The notes beneath the pieces were generated by a model. The model did not search any database, was not told where the DNA came from, and saw nothing but the letters and a program-made list of their open reading frames with translations. A DNA stretch of 64,000 nt from JAFGRU01 sp963665915 (GTDB lineage Bacteria > Desulfobacterota > Desulfuromonadia > Desulfuromonadales > JAAYDE01): positions 124,001-188,000 of the forward strand of contig CAXXSG010000006.1 of assembly GCA_963665915.2 (NCBI GenBank), written 5' to 3'. Each line of letters starts with the position of its first letter. Within the stretch, counting starts at the first letter, position 1. A program made the translations under genes and the position numbers. Shown one piece after another: positions 32,648 to 41,058 of the stretch.

Positions 32648-33718
32648 TTAATCAGGTACGTTCGGGATGGTTGTATGTTCCCCCTTGTGGTTGCGCAGGG
32701 TGTACTCAGATTCATTTTTGTCTGTGATGTAATAATCCGGCATAAGCGGAACCTTGCCGATATTGGTGGCAACCACATACATCGGCTGGGCAAGACCGGT
32801 GGTATGTCCACGCAGGGCGTCACGAATCAATTCAGCCCCTTTTTCAACCGGGGTGCGGAAGTGGTCGATCCCCGGTGCGGCTTCGCAATAAAAAACGTAA
32901 TAGGGCCTGATCCGGACTGTAAGCAGCTTCTGGTGCAGACTGCGAAAGGTATCAACATCATCGTTGATCCCTTTAAGCAGCACCGCCTGGTTGCCGACAT
33001 TGATGCCGCAACTGAGCAGATCGAATACGCACCGGGCCGTTTCCTCGGTGATTTCCTTGGGATGGTTGCATTGAGTATTGATCCAGATCGGAACCTTGTG
33101 ATAGCCGCCGAGCACTTTCTTGAGTTTGGCATCGATCCTTTGCGGCAGCACGATCGGTGTCCGGGTACCGAAACGGATCATTTCAACATGCGGCAGTTCG
33201 CGTAGCTTTCGGATAAGATATTCCAGCTGATCATCAGCGAGAAGGAAGGGGTCACCGCCGGTTACCAGCACATCACGCACCTCGGGGTGTTCAACCAGCC
33301 ACTGCAAACCTTCATCGACGTTGAAATCGAGCTTCAGATCACCGTCAACCACCAGCTCCTTGCGAAAACAGTGGCGGCAATAGATGCCGCAGACCTGGGT
33401 GACGGTAAAGGCGACCCGGTCCCTGTACTGGCGGGCGATGCTGTCCGGTCGTATCTCATCCGTGGCCCGGTTCTCCTTCCAGACCAGGTAATTCTCCATG
33501 CCGTATTTGTTAACCTTTTCAAGGGCTGAGGGGATAACCTGCTTGCGAATCGGGCAGTTCGGATCGTCGCGGTCCATTAGCGATGCAAAATAGGGTGTGG
33601 TTCCCCATGTAGTCCGATTGTTTTTAAGCACGGTACGTTCATCGTTTGTCAGATTGATGTAGTTTTCAAGCTTTTCAATACTGTTAACAAATTGTTTAAG
33701 TTGCTCTTGCCAAGTCAT
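32648..33718 (-). CDS. KamA-family radical SAM aminomutase (first copy)
   Basis: A 356-residue protein, shorter than its neighbour but with the same architecture. RDRVAFTVTQVCGIYCRHCFRKE contains the CxxxCxxC cluster motif, and VLVTGGDPFLLADDQ, IRFGTRTPIVLPQRI and GNQAVLLKGINDD are typical. FRTPVEKGAELIRDALRGHTTGLAQPMYVV is close to the clostridial C-terminal region. The two lysine-binding Asp positions read as Glu (FYCEAAPG) and Asn (VVATNIGK), which points away from plain lysine; a glutamate-type aminomutase is one option. Start MTWQEQL at the ATG 33716-33718. It is first of a two-gene operon on the minus strand. Confidence 0.88.
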   Translation of the reverse strand: MTWQEQLKQFVNSIEKLENYINLTNDERTVLKNNRTTWGTTPYFASLMDRDDPNCPIRKQVIPSALEKVNKYGMENYLVWKENRATDEIRPDSIARQYRDRVAFTVTQVCGIYCRHCFRKELVVDGDLKLDFNVDEGLQWLVEHPEVRDVLVTGGDPFLLADDQLEYLIRKLRELPHVEMIRFGTRTPIVLPQRIDAKLKKVLGGYHKVPIWINTQCNHPKEITEETARCVFDLLSCGINVGNQAVLLKGINDDVDTFRSLHQKLLTVRIRPYYVFYCEAAPGIDHFRTPVEKGAELIRDALRGHTTGLAQPMYVVATNIGKVPLMPDYYITDKNESEYTLRNHKGEHTTIPNVPD

Positions 33719-34015
33719 GATTTCAAGGTTTCTTTCGGGGTTATTGGGTACTGATTTTCATCGGGGGATAAAGAAAATACTCATCGGTCTGAATGTAAAC
33801 GACTCCTGGTGCAAAATCATCGTAATGTCTAAACAGCACAAAAAAATGCATGCCATTCAAACTAGCACGATGCATATATTTAGGGCTATAAAAAACGGGG
33901 CATAGTAGTTAAAGGATCTGTAGCTGTCAAGCGATAAAAACTAATGATTTTTAAAGTTTTTTAATCGTGATGGGAAAAGCCTTTCGCGGCAACTTTCCGC
34001 AAAACAAATACCGGT

Positions 34016-34333
34016 TTAGAACAGGGAAAATCTCGGTTCCTCTATAGAACTTCCCTTGCACAGAGGACACTTTCCCGGTTTGGTCAACCGAGTGCGTTTT
34101 TTAAAAATAAATCCGCACAGTTTGCAGATAGCAGGTTCGACGATGAGTTGGCACGTCTCCTGGCGAAGTGTCTGTTGAATATGCTCCAGATGCTGATAAA
34201 CATCTTTTTCTCGAATACCGATATCCATTGAAATCTCTTTGGCGGACAGATGTCCCTCACTTAACAAAGCCATCACCTGGCGCCGAAGGGTTTCCTTTTT
34301 TTCGGTAGAAACGGGTGGAAATTTTGGTTTCAA
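34016..34333 (-). CDS. Predicted transcriptional regulator, HTH plus zinc ribbon
   Basis: A 105-residue protein. The N-terminal winged-helix-like part (about 14-60: LRRQVMALLSEGHLSAKEISMDIGIREKDVYQHLEHI) is followed by a zinc ribbon with CKLCGF and CPLCKG (about 70-95). This HTH/Zn-ribbon pairing is a known class of predicted regulators in anaerobes. The start is a TTG at 34333, 8 bases after AGGAG; no ATG is better placed. It is followed by the radical SAM operon only after ~300 bases and reads in the same direction. Target genes unknown. Confidence 0.78.
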   Translation of the reverse strand: MKPKFPPVSTEKKETLRRQVMALLSEGHLSAKEISMDIGIREKDVYQHLEHIQQTLRQETCQLIVEPAICKLCGFIFKKRTRLTKPGKCPLCKGSSIEEPRFSLF

Positions 34334-34705
34334 TATTCAACTCCTGAAGAATTGAATTTACCGAAAGGAACTTGTGTTGAAAAAATCTGCACTGGACAAA
34401 AAACATGCCTCCCGCATGAAACTTTGGATATTTATTTAAGCCATTAAATTTGTAGCATTTTTTTGATTTTCTTACATCACTTGAGCCGCTTTTCCACTTT
34501 CTAAAGTACCTCACTTTTCATTAGTAAACTATCTTTCTTTTTAGCCCATTTTGAAATCATATGGTTTCCTCCGGCCATATTTCTGGCGGTCATCTGTGGG
34601 TACAAATAAACCTCATCTTCAAGGTTGATTTATAGGCTTTTTTTAATTAAGGTAGCAGTTCGAATTCTTGGAGAATTAATTTTGCCCTTAAAGGAGAAAG
34701 ACAAA
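34334..34705. other. Intergenic region without convincing gene
   Basis: AT-rich spacer between the divergent HTH/Zn-ribbon gene and the DUF3617 lipoprotein. I see no RNA gene or strong promoter. AAAGGAG at 34690-34696 sets the downstream start. Confidence 0.4.
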
Positions 34706-35140
34706 ATGACCAAAAAATTCACTGTAATGTTCGTATTGTTAACCCTCGGCTTTTTCACCGTCAGTTGTCAGTCGGAACCGAAAATCAATCTCCAGGAAGG
34801 CCAGTGGAAAATAACCACTGATGTCAAAATGAAGGGAATACCCGCCCAAATGCCGCCAATTACGCACACCCAGTGCATCACCAAGGACGATATGATTCCT
34901 CAAACAGGCCAAGCCGGCCAGTCAGAACAGAAATTCGAAATATCTAACTTGAAAATTGACGGCAACACGGTCAGCTATGATATCCTTTCTTCCAATCAGG
35001 GAGGAAAAATGAAAGGCCACAGTTCCATCACCTATGATGGGGACAAAATGAAGGGCTCCATGTCCGCCACCATCCAGCCTGGAAACATGGAAATGACATA
35101 CAACATGTCGGGCAAGCGGATAGGCGACTGCCCCAAATAG
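34706..35140 (+). CDS. DUF3617-family lipoprotein
   Basis: A 144-residue lipoprotein. The signal ends in a lipobox-like FTVSC|Q near residue 21. The mature part (LQEGQWKITTDVKMKGIPAQMP...TQCITKDDMIP, ISNLKIDGNTVSYDIL, STITYDGDKMKGS-like segments) matches DUF3617, a family of small periplasmic proteins with a C-terminal Cys that may disulfide-bond with the TQC Cys. Function unknown. AAAGGAGAAAG lies just before the ATG at 34706, which fixes the start; the frame is open upstream. A strong terminator follows. Confidence 0.8.
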   Translation: MTKKFTVMFVLLTLGFFTVSCQSEPKINLQEGQWKITTDVKMKGIPAQMPPITHTQCITKDDMIPQTGQAGQSEQKFEISNLKIDGNTVSYDILSSNQGGKMKGHSSITYDGDKMKGSMSATIQPGNMEMTYNMSGKRIGDCPK

Positions 35141-35167
35141 CAAGCCATGTTTTTTTAATAAATCCCA

Positions 35168-35206
35168 AGGCCGGAGGAATCGATTATTATCCTCCGGCCT
35201 TTTTTC
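35168..35206 (+). terminator. Terminator of the DUF3617 gene
   Basis: AGGCCGGAGG pairs with CCTCCGGCCT across a 13-base loop, followed by six T residues on the plus strand. Confidence 0.88.
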
Positions 35207-35301
35207 CATAAAGTTTGACCTTCAGCTGAAGCTTTCCCAAGTGCCGGATTTCGACATACACTAATCGGAAGATACAAAACCGGCCAACCCCGGAGATATT
35301 T

Positions 35302-36288
35302 GTGTCCCAGTTCAACCCTGACAAGCCCTTTTGGGATATTCCCCTTTACCAACCTCCCTGGTGGCTTCCATCAGCACACCTCCAGACCATTTATCCCGTT
35401 TTGTTTCGGAGCCGCTTTCAGCCACCCTATGTCAGGCAAAAACTTGAATTGCCCGATGGAGATTTTCTTGATCTGGACTGGTGGACCCAGGGGCACAAAC
35501 GCCTGGTGGTTATTTCTCACGGGCTTGAAGGACACTCCGAGCGGGCTTACGTAACTGGAATGGCCCGCATGGCCACCGAAGAAGGATGGGATGTTCTAGC
35601 CTGGAATTTTCGGGGCTGCGGCGGAAGTATCAACCGGCTGCCGCGCCTTTACTGCAATGCCGATACTGATGATCTCCATGCCATCGTCAGCTGTGCTGCA
35701 TCCAAAGGCTATTCCAGCATTGTCCTGGTCGGATTCAGCATGGGCGGCAATGTCAGCCTCCTCTATCTTGGCCGGGAAGCTGACCGGGTTCCCGAGGTGG
35801 TACGCGGTTGCATCTGCTTTTCCGTTCCCTGCGACCTGAAAGGCTGCGCTCTGGCCCTCGCCCGTCCTCAGTGCAGAATATATATGAAGCGTTTTCTGAT
35901 CGACCTGAGAAAAAAGCTGCAAATGAAACAGAAGGAATTCCCTGACATAATCAACCTGGAGGGATACGAAGAAATCCGGGATTTTCAAGTGTTTGATGAT
36001 CGTTATACTGCTGTCTTCCACGGTTTTAGGGATGCAGAAGATTACTGGGAACGTTGCAGCAGCTTACCCTGGCTTGAATTCATCCTGGTTCCGACACTCC
36101 TGATCAACGCTCGTAATGATCCTTTTCTGAGTGAAGGCTCCTTTCCCTTTTCCTTAAAAAATCCTCTGGTCAAGCTGAAAACTCCTGCCAAGGGCGGCCA
36201 TTGCGGATTCCCCTCTTATTGGACCCCTGGCCGTTACTGGTCTGAAGAAGCTGCTGCCGTATTTCTTTCAGCCTTTAAGCGAGGGTAA
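35302..36288 (+). CDS. YheT-like alpha/beta hydrolase
   Basis: A 328-residue alpha/beta-hydrolase of the YheT/UPF0017 group. SAHLQTIYPVLFRSR near the N-terminus and VVISHGLEGHSERAYV are family-specific. The nucleophile is Ser146 in VGFSMGGN; the acid is in INARNDPFL and the His in KGGHCGF. Substrate is probably an ester or lipid, unknown for this family. The start is GTG at 35302 with CGGAG 7 bases upstream. It lies alone after a terminator. No damage. Confidence 0.88.
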   Translation: MSQFNPDKPFWDIPLYQPPWWLPSAHLQTIYPVLFRSRFQPPYVRQKLELPDGDFLDLDWWTQGHKRLVVISHGLEGHSERAYVTGMARMATEEGWDVLAWNFRGCGGSINRLPRLYCNADTDDLHAIVSCAASKGYSSIVLVGFSMGGNVSLLYLGREADRVPEVVRGCICFSVPCDLKGCALALARPQCRIYMKRFLIDLRKKLQMKQKEFPDIINLEGYEEIRDFQVFDDRYTAVFHGFRDAEDYWERCSSLPWLEFILVPTLLINARNDPFLSEGSFPFSLKNPLVKLKTPAKGGHCGFPSYWTPGRYWSEEAAAVFLSAFKRG

Positions 36289-36327
36289 AGTTCATTTACC
36301 TCACGCAAAGGAAGAAAACGCTTTATT

Positions 36328-36552
36328 TTAAAACCCTTTCGCCTCTTCCCAGTCGTCAGCGACAATATCCTTGAGGTCAAGTGACAGGTCATTTTCACCC
36401 GAAACTCCGCTTCCATTATCGACCAGGGTTTCATTTATCAGAATCTGTCTGATCACCCCATCGCGAAAAATGACTTTGATGACGTCACCGTTTTTCCGGG
36501 TTCTAAAAATCATCCCGGTAGTAATATTTTCCAACGCCTTATCTATAAGCAT
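36328..36552 (-). CDS. Hypothetical 74-residue protein, weakly like DUF2829/Tad2
   Basis: A small acidic protein, MLIDKALENITTGMIFRTRK, with a hydrophobic beta-strand pattern (VIKVIFRDGVIRQILIN) and an acidic end (LSLDLKDIVADDWEEAKGF). The start (AL..I..GM..R.) and the end (D..A.DWE) resemble the layout of DUF2829, the Tad2 fold of phage anti-defence proteins, but the middle Trp/Gly pattern is poor, so the assignment is tentative. AGGTGA lies 5 bases before the ATG. No phage genes are nearby; the nearest neighbour upstream is repeat copy A. Confidence 0.55.
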   Translation of the reverse strand: MLIDKALENITTGMIFRTRKNGDVIKVIFRDGVIRQILINETLVDNGSGVSGENDLSLDLKDIVADDWEEAKGF

Positions 36553-36575
36553 AAATTCACCTGATCCAATCCAGG

Positions 36576-36914
36576 CCCGAATTATTCATGAAGTCTTATG
36601 CTGCAACCGTCAATTGCACGCCATCTTAAGGAAGCTATCGCATTTGTAATGAATCTACTGGGAACCGGCAAATCGGGCCATATTCCAGCAAAATTTCGAC
36701 AAATGGTCCTGCTATTCGTTCTCAACTTTGTGGAAATCTGTCCTCTATTTGCCATTTTCTCGTGACGATTTGCCAAGTTCGACAGCTTCCTGGCCGTGCT
36801 CGCTCATTGCTCTTCGACGTACTACCAATACGCCTGAAGGGCGCGTCACTGTGCTTGGCTTGATCTGACGCACACTTGCCGGTTTCACATTAAAGCCTCA
36901 CGTATAAACCGAGC
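36576..36914 (+). repeat. MITE-like intergenic repeat, copy A (carrying a 161-bp insert)
   Basis: Starts with ATTATTCATGAAGTCTT and ends with AAAGCCTCACGTATAAACCG. These correspond to the same termini in the copies at 39007, 44815 and 51514. Internal blocks such as CCGTCAATTGCACGCC and CGCGTCACTGTGCTTGGCTT are shared. It totals 339 bp; removing the insert at 36630-36790 leaves 178 bp, the length of the other copies. Confidence 0.85.
36630..36790. mobile_element. Nested 161-bp element with inverted terminal repeats, inside repeat copy A
   Basis: GGAAGCTATCG at the left end and CGACAGCTTCC at the right end are inverted repeats (10 of 11 match). The element interrupts copy A exactly where the other copies run through from CGCCATCT to GGCCGTGCTCGC. 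It is too short to code for a transposase; no clear target duplication was seen. Confidence 0.65.
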
Positions 36915-36983
36915 CAGTTTTCAATTCTTCCCTATACTTTAATTGTCCCTTTGTCCCGCCCGGATGCAAGCAGGAAAGACATA

Positions 36984-37018
36984 AAAAAACACAGCCCTTT
37001 TACAAGGACTGTGTTTTA
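36984..37018 (-). terminator. Terminator of the protease gene
   Basis: AAAACACAG/CTGTGTTTT stem, extended by CCTT/AAGG in the interior, with a T-run on the minus strand, 29 bases past the stop codon of the protease gene. Confidence 0.75.
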
Positions 37019-37046
37019 TCGTTACCAAAAAAAATTCAGGATTTCC

Positions 37047-37934
37047 TTAAAGCTCCTTGTTTTTTACCGGGAACCAGAATTTTGTTTTCTTTTCTTTCTG
37101 TTCGCTGGCCAGGTCAAGAGTCTCCCGTATTCGGGAACCCGGCTCCACGACAGCGAAATCTAGGCTCGGGTTTGCTGCGCTGAGTATGCCTACGAGCTGA
37201 GGATTGTAAAAAATCGAATTGTGGTTTAGAATCGGACTGCCACTGTTTCCCGGAAAAGCTTCGAGGTCAACCAGATAACAGCGCTCCTCCGCAAACCTTT
37301 TACCGCTGGCAAAGGTGAGTTTGAGGAATTTTTTCCCCGTCTTCATTGAAATAATCCCCGCCCTGCCCAATGGCCTTTGCTCCGCAAGCTCAAAACCTAT
37401 ATTCAAGGGAAAACCAAACGCAAGAACGCTCATAGGCGGATTCGGATCCTCAAAGGGGATCTGGTTAAGAGCTTTGCCTTCGCCTGTCTCAGGTTCATAG
37501 CGAAAATACATGAGGGTTTTGTCCTCCGGCCACACAATTTTCATAGCCGCCACATCAACAAAATAGGTTTCTTTGTCCCCTTTTGTCGGATGAAACACCC
37601 ATCCTTTCCGTGGAAGCTTGAGCAAAAGCCTTTCCTTTTCACCGGTTTCAATATTCAGGCATTCAACCCGTGCATGGAGGTCATAAGGTCTTTCCACCAC
37701 ATGCCGGACAGAGACAACAAACAGGTCGTCCCCGTTGCGAACAAAAAACCCCGTTCCATCCGATTTATTTTTCCAGTCAACTTTTTTCGACCCTTCCCGG
37801 ATGGTTTTTTCAAAATGTTCGAGACGAATGACTGTGCGGCTGATCTGGGAATAAAAATTTTCCGCACCAAGCGGCATTGCAAACCACCACGAAAAAAGGA
37901 GGCCAAACATTAATACGGGTTTGAGTCGTTTCAT
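37047..37934 (-). CDS. Exported trypsin-like serine protease
   Basis: A 295-residue protein. Signal peptide about 1-24 (MKRLKPVLMFGLLFSWWFAM then PLGAE). Trypsin-fold catalytic triad by position: His78 (VVSVRHVVE), Asp127 (YFVDVAAM) and Ser231 (FPGNSGSPIL). There is no PDZ domain, unlike DegP. It lies 10 bases after a TPR-ankyrin lipoprotein gene and is probably cotranscribed. It has an unusual GTGFFVRNGDDLFVVSVRHVV strand layout typical of periplasmic trypsin-like peptidases. A protease-inactive sensor function cannot be excluded. Confidence 0.78.
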   Translation of the reverse strand: MKRLKPVLMFGLLFSWWFAMPLGAENFYSQISRTVIRLEHFEKTIREGSKKVDWKNKSDGTGFFVRNGDDLFVVSVRHVVERPYDLHARVECLNIETGEKERLLLKLPRKGWVFHPTKGDKETYFVDVAAMKIVWPEDKTLMYFRYEPETGEGKALNQIPFEDPNPPMSVLAFGFPLNIGFELAEQRPLGRAGIISMKTGKKFLKLTFASGKRFAEERCYLVDLEAFPGNSGSPILNHNSIFYNPQLVGILSAANPSLDFAVVEPGSRIRETLDLASEQKEKKTKFWFPVKNKEL

Positions 37935-37944
37935 TTGATAGCCC

Positions 37945-38922
37945 TCATTGAATGTCGTTTTCTGATAAAAAAGCCTTGGAGGATGTTCCTAAACAGTCAA
38001 CTGAATCTCGCCTGGCCCCGCAAGTGATCAGGATCTCAGCGATCTCGGAATTCCCCATCCGAACCGCAATCAGCAGTGCCGTGGTTCCACAATCATTCTC
38101 AACATTCGGGTCGGCACCGTTCTCCAGCAACCAGGAAGCCACTTTAGAATGGCCATGAGCCACCGCAGCCATCAGGGGTGTGTACTGCTCTTTTCGGTCA
38201 GCCTGAATATGAATATTCCCTCCGTTGGAAACCATTTCCTTCAAAATATCGAGTTCGCCGTCAGAAGCGACGCCAATGATGATTTTGGGTGCAAACGAGA
38301 GGACGTTTTTGAAGACATTTTGGGATTCTTTCTTTAGGCCCAGATTTTTAAGACACCAGGCACCGCCGATCAAGGCTCTGGGATAGCGCGGCAATATTTT
38401 CAGCGCCTGTTCAAAAAACCCAATGGCTTCTTCACAATTACCCGCCAGGCGGAGCAGCTCCCCCTTTTCTTTCAGCATCATGGCATGCTGTAGGGTATCC
38501 CTCTCAACAGTCACATGGGCAAGAGCCAGGGTATAATTTTCCAGGGCTGCTTGCGAAAACCCCATTTCTTTCAGAACTATACCCATCTTACGGTAAACAG
38601 GCGGATAGTACTGGTTGAGTTCGATCGTTTTCCGGTATTCCAGAACCGCCTCCGGCCATTTTTTCTCTCTTGCCAGAGTATTTCCCATTTCGTAATGGGC
38701 CTCCCACAATTCCGGCGCCATCTGTGTTGCAAAGCGAAACTCATCAAGGGCTTTCTCGTTTTGGCCCCTGGCACTCAATTCGAGCCCTTTTTGCATATGA
38801 GCAAAAAGACGCTCTTCATCGAGTTTGGAAGCACATCCAAAACAAATAATCAGGACACCAACAAAGAGGATCCGCCAAAAGGTTTTTATAATTATCAGAA
38901 AAAATGGGGAATTGTTTTTCAT
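37945..38922 (-). CDS. Lipoprotein with TPR and ankyrin repeats
   Basis: A 325-residue membrane-anchored protein. Basic N-terminus, hydrophobic segment and lipobox with Cys30 (IICFGC|AS). TPR-like helices span about 36-205 (for example LWEAHYEMGNTLAREKKWPEAVLEYRKTIEL). Ankyrin repeats follow at about 220-315 (YTPLMAAVAHGHSKVASWLLENGADPNVENDCG; TALLIAVRMGNSEIAEILITCGA). It precedes the trypsin-like protease by 10 bases. The TPR-ankyrin combination suggests a periplasm-facing interaction scaffold for the protease; this is inference. No ribosome binding site of note was seen. Confidence 0.75.
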   Translation of the reverse strand: MKNNSPFFLIIIKTFWRILFVGVLIICFGCASKLDEERLFAHMQKGLELSARGQNEKALDEFRFATQMAPELWEAHYEMGNTLAREKKWPEAVLEYRKTIELNQYYPPVYRKMGIVLKEMGFSQAALENYTLALAHVTVERDTLQHAMMLKEKGELLRLAGNCEEAIGFFEQALKILPRYPRALIGGAWCLKNLGLKKESQNVFKNVLSFAPKIIIGVASDGELDILKEMVSNGGNIHIQADRKEQYTPLMAAVAHGHSKVASWLLENGADPNVENDCGTTALLIAVRMGNSEIAEILITCGARRDSVDCLGTSSKAFLSENDIQ

Positions 38923-39006
38923 ACGCCCCTTTCCTTCGATTCAAGAAACAGATCGGTATCAGAGTTATCAAGCACTATGAGCCGGGATCTCGTTTAGAAA
39001 AACTGA

Positions 39007-39183
39007 ACCCGCATTATTCATGAAGGCTTCTGCTGTTACCTCCGATTCTACCCCATCTCAAGCCGTGCTCACTCCTTGCGCTTCGGCCTACTAGCCAGTA
39101 CGCCTGTAGAGCGCGTCACTGTGCTTGGCTTGATCTGACGCACACTTGGCGGTTTCGCGACAAAGCCTCATGAATAAACCGCG
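39007..39183 (+). repeat. MITE-like intergenic repeat, copy B
   Basis: About 177 bp. Left end CGCATTATTCATGAAGGCTT and right end AAGCCTCATGAATAAACCG form an imperfect inverted repeat. Shares the inner blocks of copies A, C and D. It lies 84 bases upstream of the TPR-ankyrin gene start. Confidence 0.88.
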
Positions 39184-39225
39184 TTACAAAATGAGCAATT
39201 TTTGTTCCTCTGCCGACAAAAGGCT

Positions 39226-39257
39226 AAAAAAAAGCACACGCCCGAAGGCGTGTGCTT
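39226..39257 (-). terminator. Terminator after ferritin
   Basis: AAGCACACGCC/GGCGTGTGCTT stem with a TTCG tetraloop on the minus strand and an eight-base T-run, 53 bases past the ferritin stop codon. Confidence 0.88.
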
Positions 39258-39309
39258 AACCTAGTGTTTCTGACCTATTCGAATAGTTTATCGTAATTCC
39301 TTATCCAGG

Positions 39310-39843
39310 TTATTCGCCGGAAAGAGCGACAGGGTCAAAGGGAGAACCTGCGGGAAAAGCACGAGCCCCAAGCTCACGATCAATCAGTAGCAGGGCTGAT
39401 TTATTTTCCTCAACCATCTCTAATTGATCCGCGATCTTGCCGGTGCTCGATTCCTCCTCGACCTGCTCATCGGCAAACCAGCTCAGCATGGGCTCAGAAG
39501 CATATTCCTTCTCTTCCCTAGCAATGGTCGTCAAATCGTTGATTTTTGACGAGATAAACTGCTCGTGCTCATAGGCGTCCTTGAACGCCTCCAGCGGCGA
39601 AGCCCACTCAGTCTTGAGCTGCTTGAGATCCTGCAGAACAACCTTGCCTCCCCGATCAACGATGTGAGCAAAAAATTTCATGGCGTGGATCATTTCCTCG
39701 TGCGCCTGACAGCGCATCCAATGCCCCATGCCGTCAAGGCTGTTGGATTCGAAATATGCCGCCATGGAAAGGTAAATATAATAGGATTCGAGTTCATGCT
39801 TAACCTGATCATTCATGGCCTTGCCAAGTCTTTCGCCAATCAT
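39310..39843 (-). CDS. ftn: Ferritin (bacterial FtnA type)
   Basis: A 177-residue non-heme ferritin that stores iron in a 24-mer shell and can oxidise Fe(II). Di-iron ligands lie in LESYYIYLSMAAYFES, MRCQAHEEMIHAMKFF and the FADEQVEEESS segment. The C-terminal tail (ARAFPAGSPFDP) is normal. AAAGGA lies 9 bases before the ATG. It stands alone and ends at a hairpin terminator. It fits the iron/oxygen-handling set here (PerR, KatG, rubrerythrin). Confidence 0.92.
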   Translation of the reverse strand: MIGERLGKAMNDQVKHELESYYIYLSMAAYFESNSLDGMGHWMRCQAHEEMIHAMKFFAHIVDRGGKVVLQDLKQLKTEWASPLEAFKDAYEHEQFISSKINDLTTIAREEKEYASEPMLSWFADEQVEEESSTGKIADQLEMVEENKSALLLIDRELGARAFPAGSPFDPVALSGE

Positions 39844-39966
39844 ACTTTTATTCCTTTCTAGTCAATAAAGTTGTTTTTGCAATGATTACAACTAATATTT
39901 TACCATCTTCAAAGGAAGTTTTCTGACTTAGGAAAGAATCTACTCAGCTTCTAACAGGGAAACCCC

Positions 39967-41058
39967 TTATTTCAGTCCGGCGGTCTTTATGAATTCGTCG
40001 GTATAAACCTCCGTAAACTGAGAGAATTCATTTTCGCATTTCCCGCACGCCCGGCAGTTTTTACTGCAGGAGGAAATCGTCTCATAAAAATTTCCCGGCA
40101 GCTTGCTGTTGGGAATATAGACATCCTTGGATACGATCTGCATGGCGTCGAGGAGATCGAGAAGGTTGCCGTTGTAGTGACGATTGAAGTAAGCCTGGCA
40201 GATGCTTTTCATACGCCCTACCCCCAAAGTTTTCCCTGCCAGTTTAATGATGTCGGCATAGGGTTCGACATGATGAAGGTCTTCGGGACGGATGAAAGGA
40301 GAGCGAAGGATGTTGGCGGGGTTTTCCCGGTTGCTTTTCTGGCAGCCGTAGAGTTTATTCAGGTTGAAGTCGTCATAATCAGTATTGGAATGTACCCGGC
40401 GCTCAGCCTGGTGATCGTTGGACATGGAAATGAAAATATCGTGGTTAATTTTGAACGGACAGTTGAGCATACACCCTTCATTTACCAGGATCTCAATCTT
40501 AAGGGTCGGATCATAGGCCTTGATTTGACCGATAAAATTCTGAAGCTGCTTCAGATCGCGGTTGAGGCTGCGGTCCAGAATCACCTTTTTGGCTCTGTAG
40601 GAACCGCAGGCATCTTCAAGATAACGGCGCATGGTGTGGAACTTTCCGATGGTATCGGTGAAATGGTTGATACTCGGCACCAGTTCAAGATCGGCAATGC
40701 GCGGTTCAACAGCAATCAGGCGTTTAATGTAAAAAAAGTCGAGAAAGATGATGCCGTGCAGCAACCCTTGATCGTGCATCTCCAACATCATGCGGGCATT
40801 GGCCCCGGCGTTTTCTTCGGAATAATGGGTCGGAGGATTGTAGCGTCCGTTGAGGGTGACGTACTTCTTGATGCAATCGGGGACTTTCTTCAGGGCATTG
40901 CATACCTGTTCGTAGGTCGGCTTGTCGTAGATGACACGGGCATCGTTCATATAAGGACTCGCCAGGGTGAAAAATACCGAGTAGATCTTTTCCTTATTTT
41001 CCTGAATAACGGTGGTTATAAAGTCATCGTTGATTTTCAGGGGGATATCGAACTGCAT
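39967..41058 (-). CDS. U32-peptidase-like protein with C-terminal Cys cluster
   Basis: A 363-residue cytoplasmic protein. ILVNEGCMLNCPFKINHDIF at about 195-214 is the U32-type motif (NEGC..NCP). The C-terminal CSKNCRACGKCENEF holds four Cys and resembles a [4Fe-4S] ligand set. The N-terminal half forms a TIM-barrel-like pattern. U32 proteins of this kind act in tRNA hydroxylation (TrhP) or cofactor synthesis; the exact function here is unknown. The ATG at 41056-41058 is chosen because AAGGAG lies 6 bases upstream; another ATG five codons earlier lacks one. No partner gene is adjacent. Confidence 0.65.
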   Translation of the reverse strand: MQFDIPLKINDDFITTVIQENKEKIYSVFFTLASPYMNDARVIYDKPTYEQVCNALKKVPDCIKKYVTLNGRYNPPTHYSEENAGANARMMLEMHDQGLLHGIIFLDFFYIKRLIAVEPRIADLELVPSINHFTDTIGKFHTMRRYLEDACGSYRAKKVILDRSLNRDLKQLQNFIGQIKAYDPTLKIEILVNEGCMLNCPFKINHDIFISMSNDHQAERRVHSNTDYDDFNLNKLYGCQKSNRENPANILRSPFIRPEDLHHVEPYADIIKLAGKTLGVGRMKSICQAYFNRHYNGNLLDLLDAMQIVSKDVYIPNSKLPGNFYETISSCSKNCRACGKCENEFSQFTEVYTDEFIKTAGLK

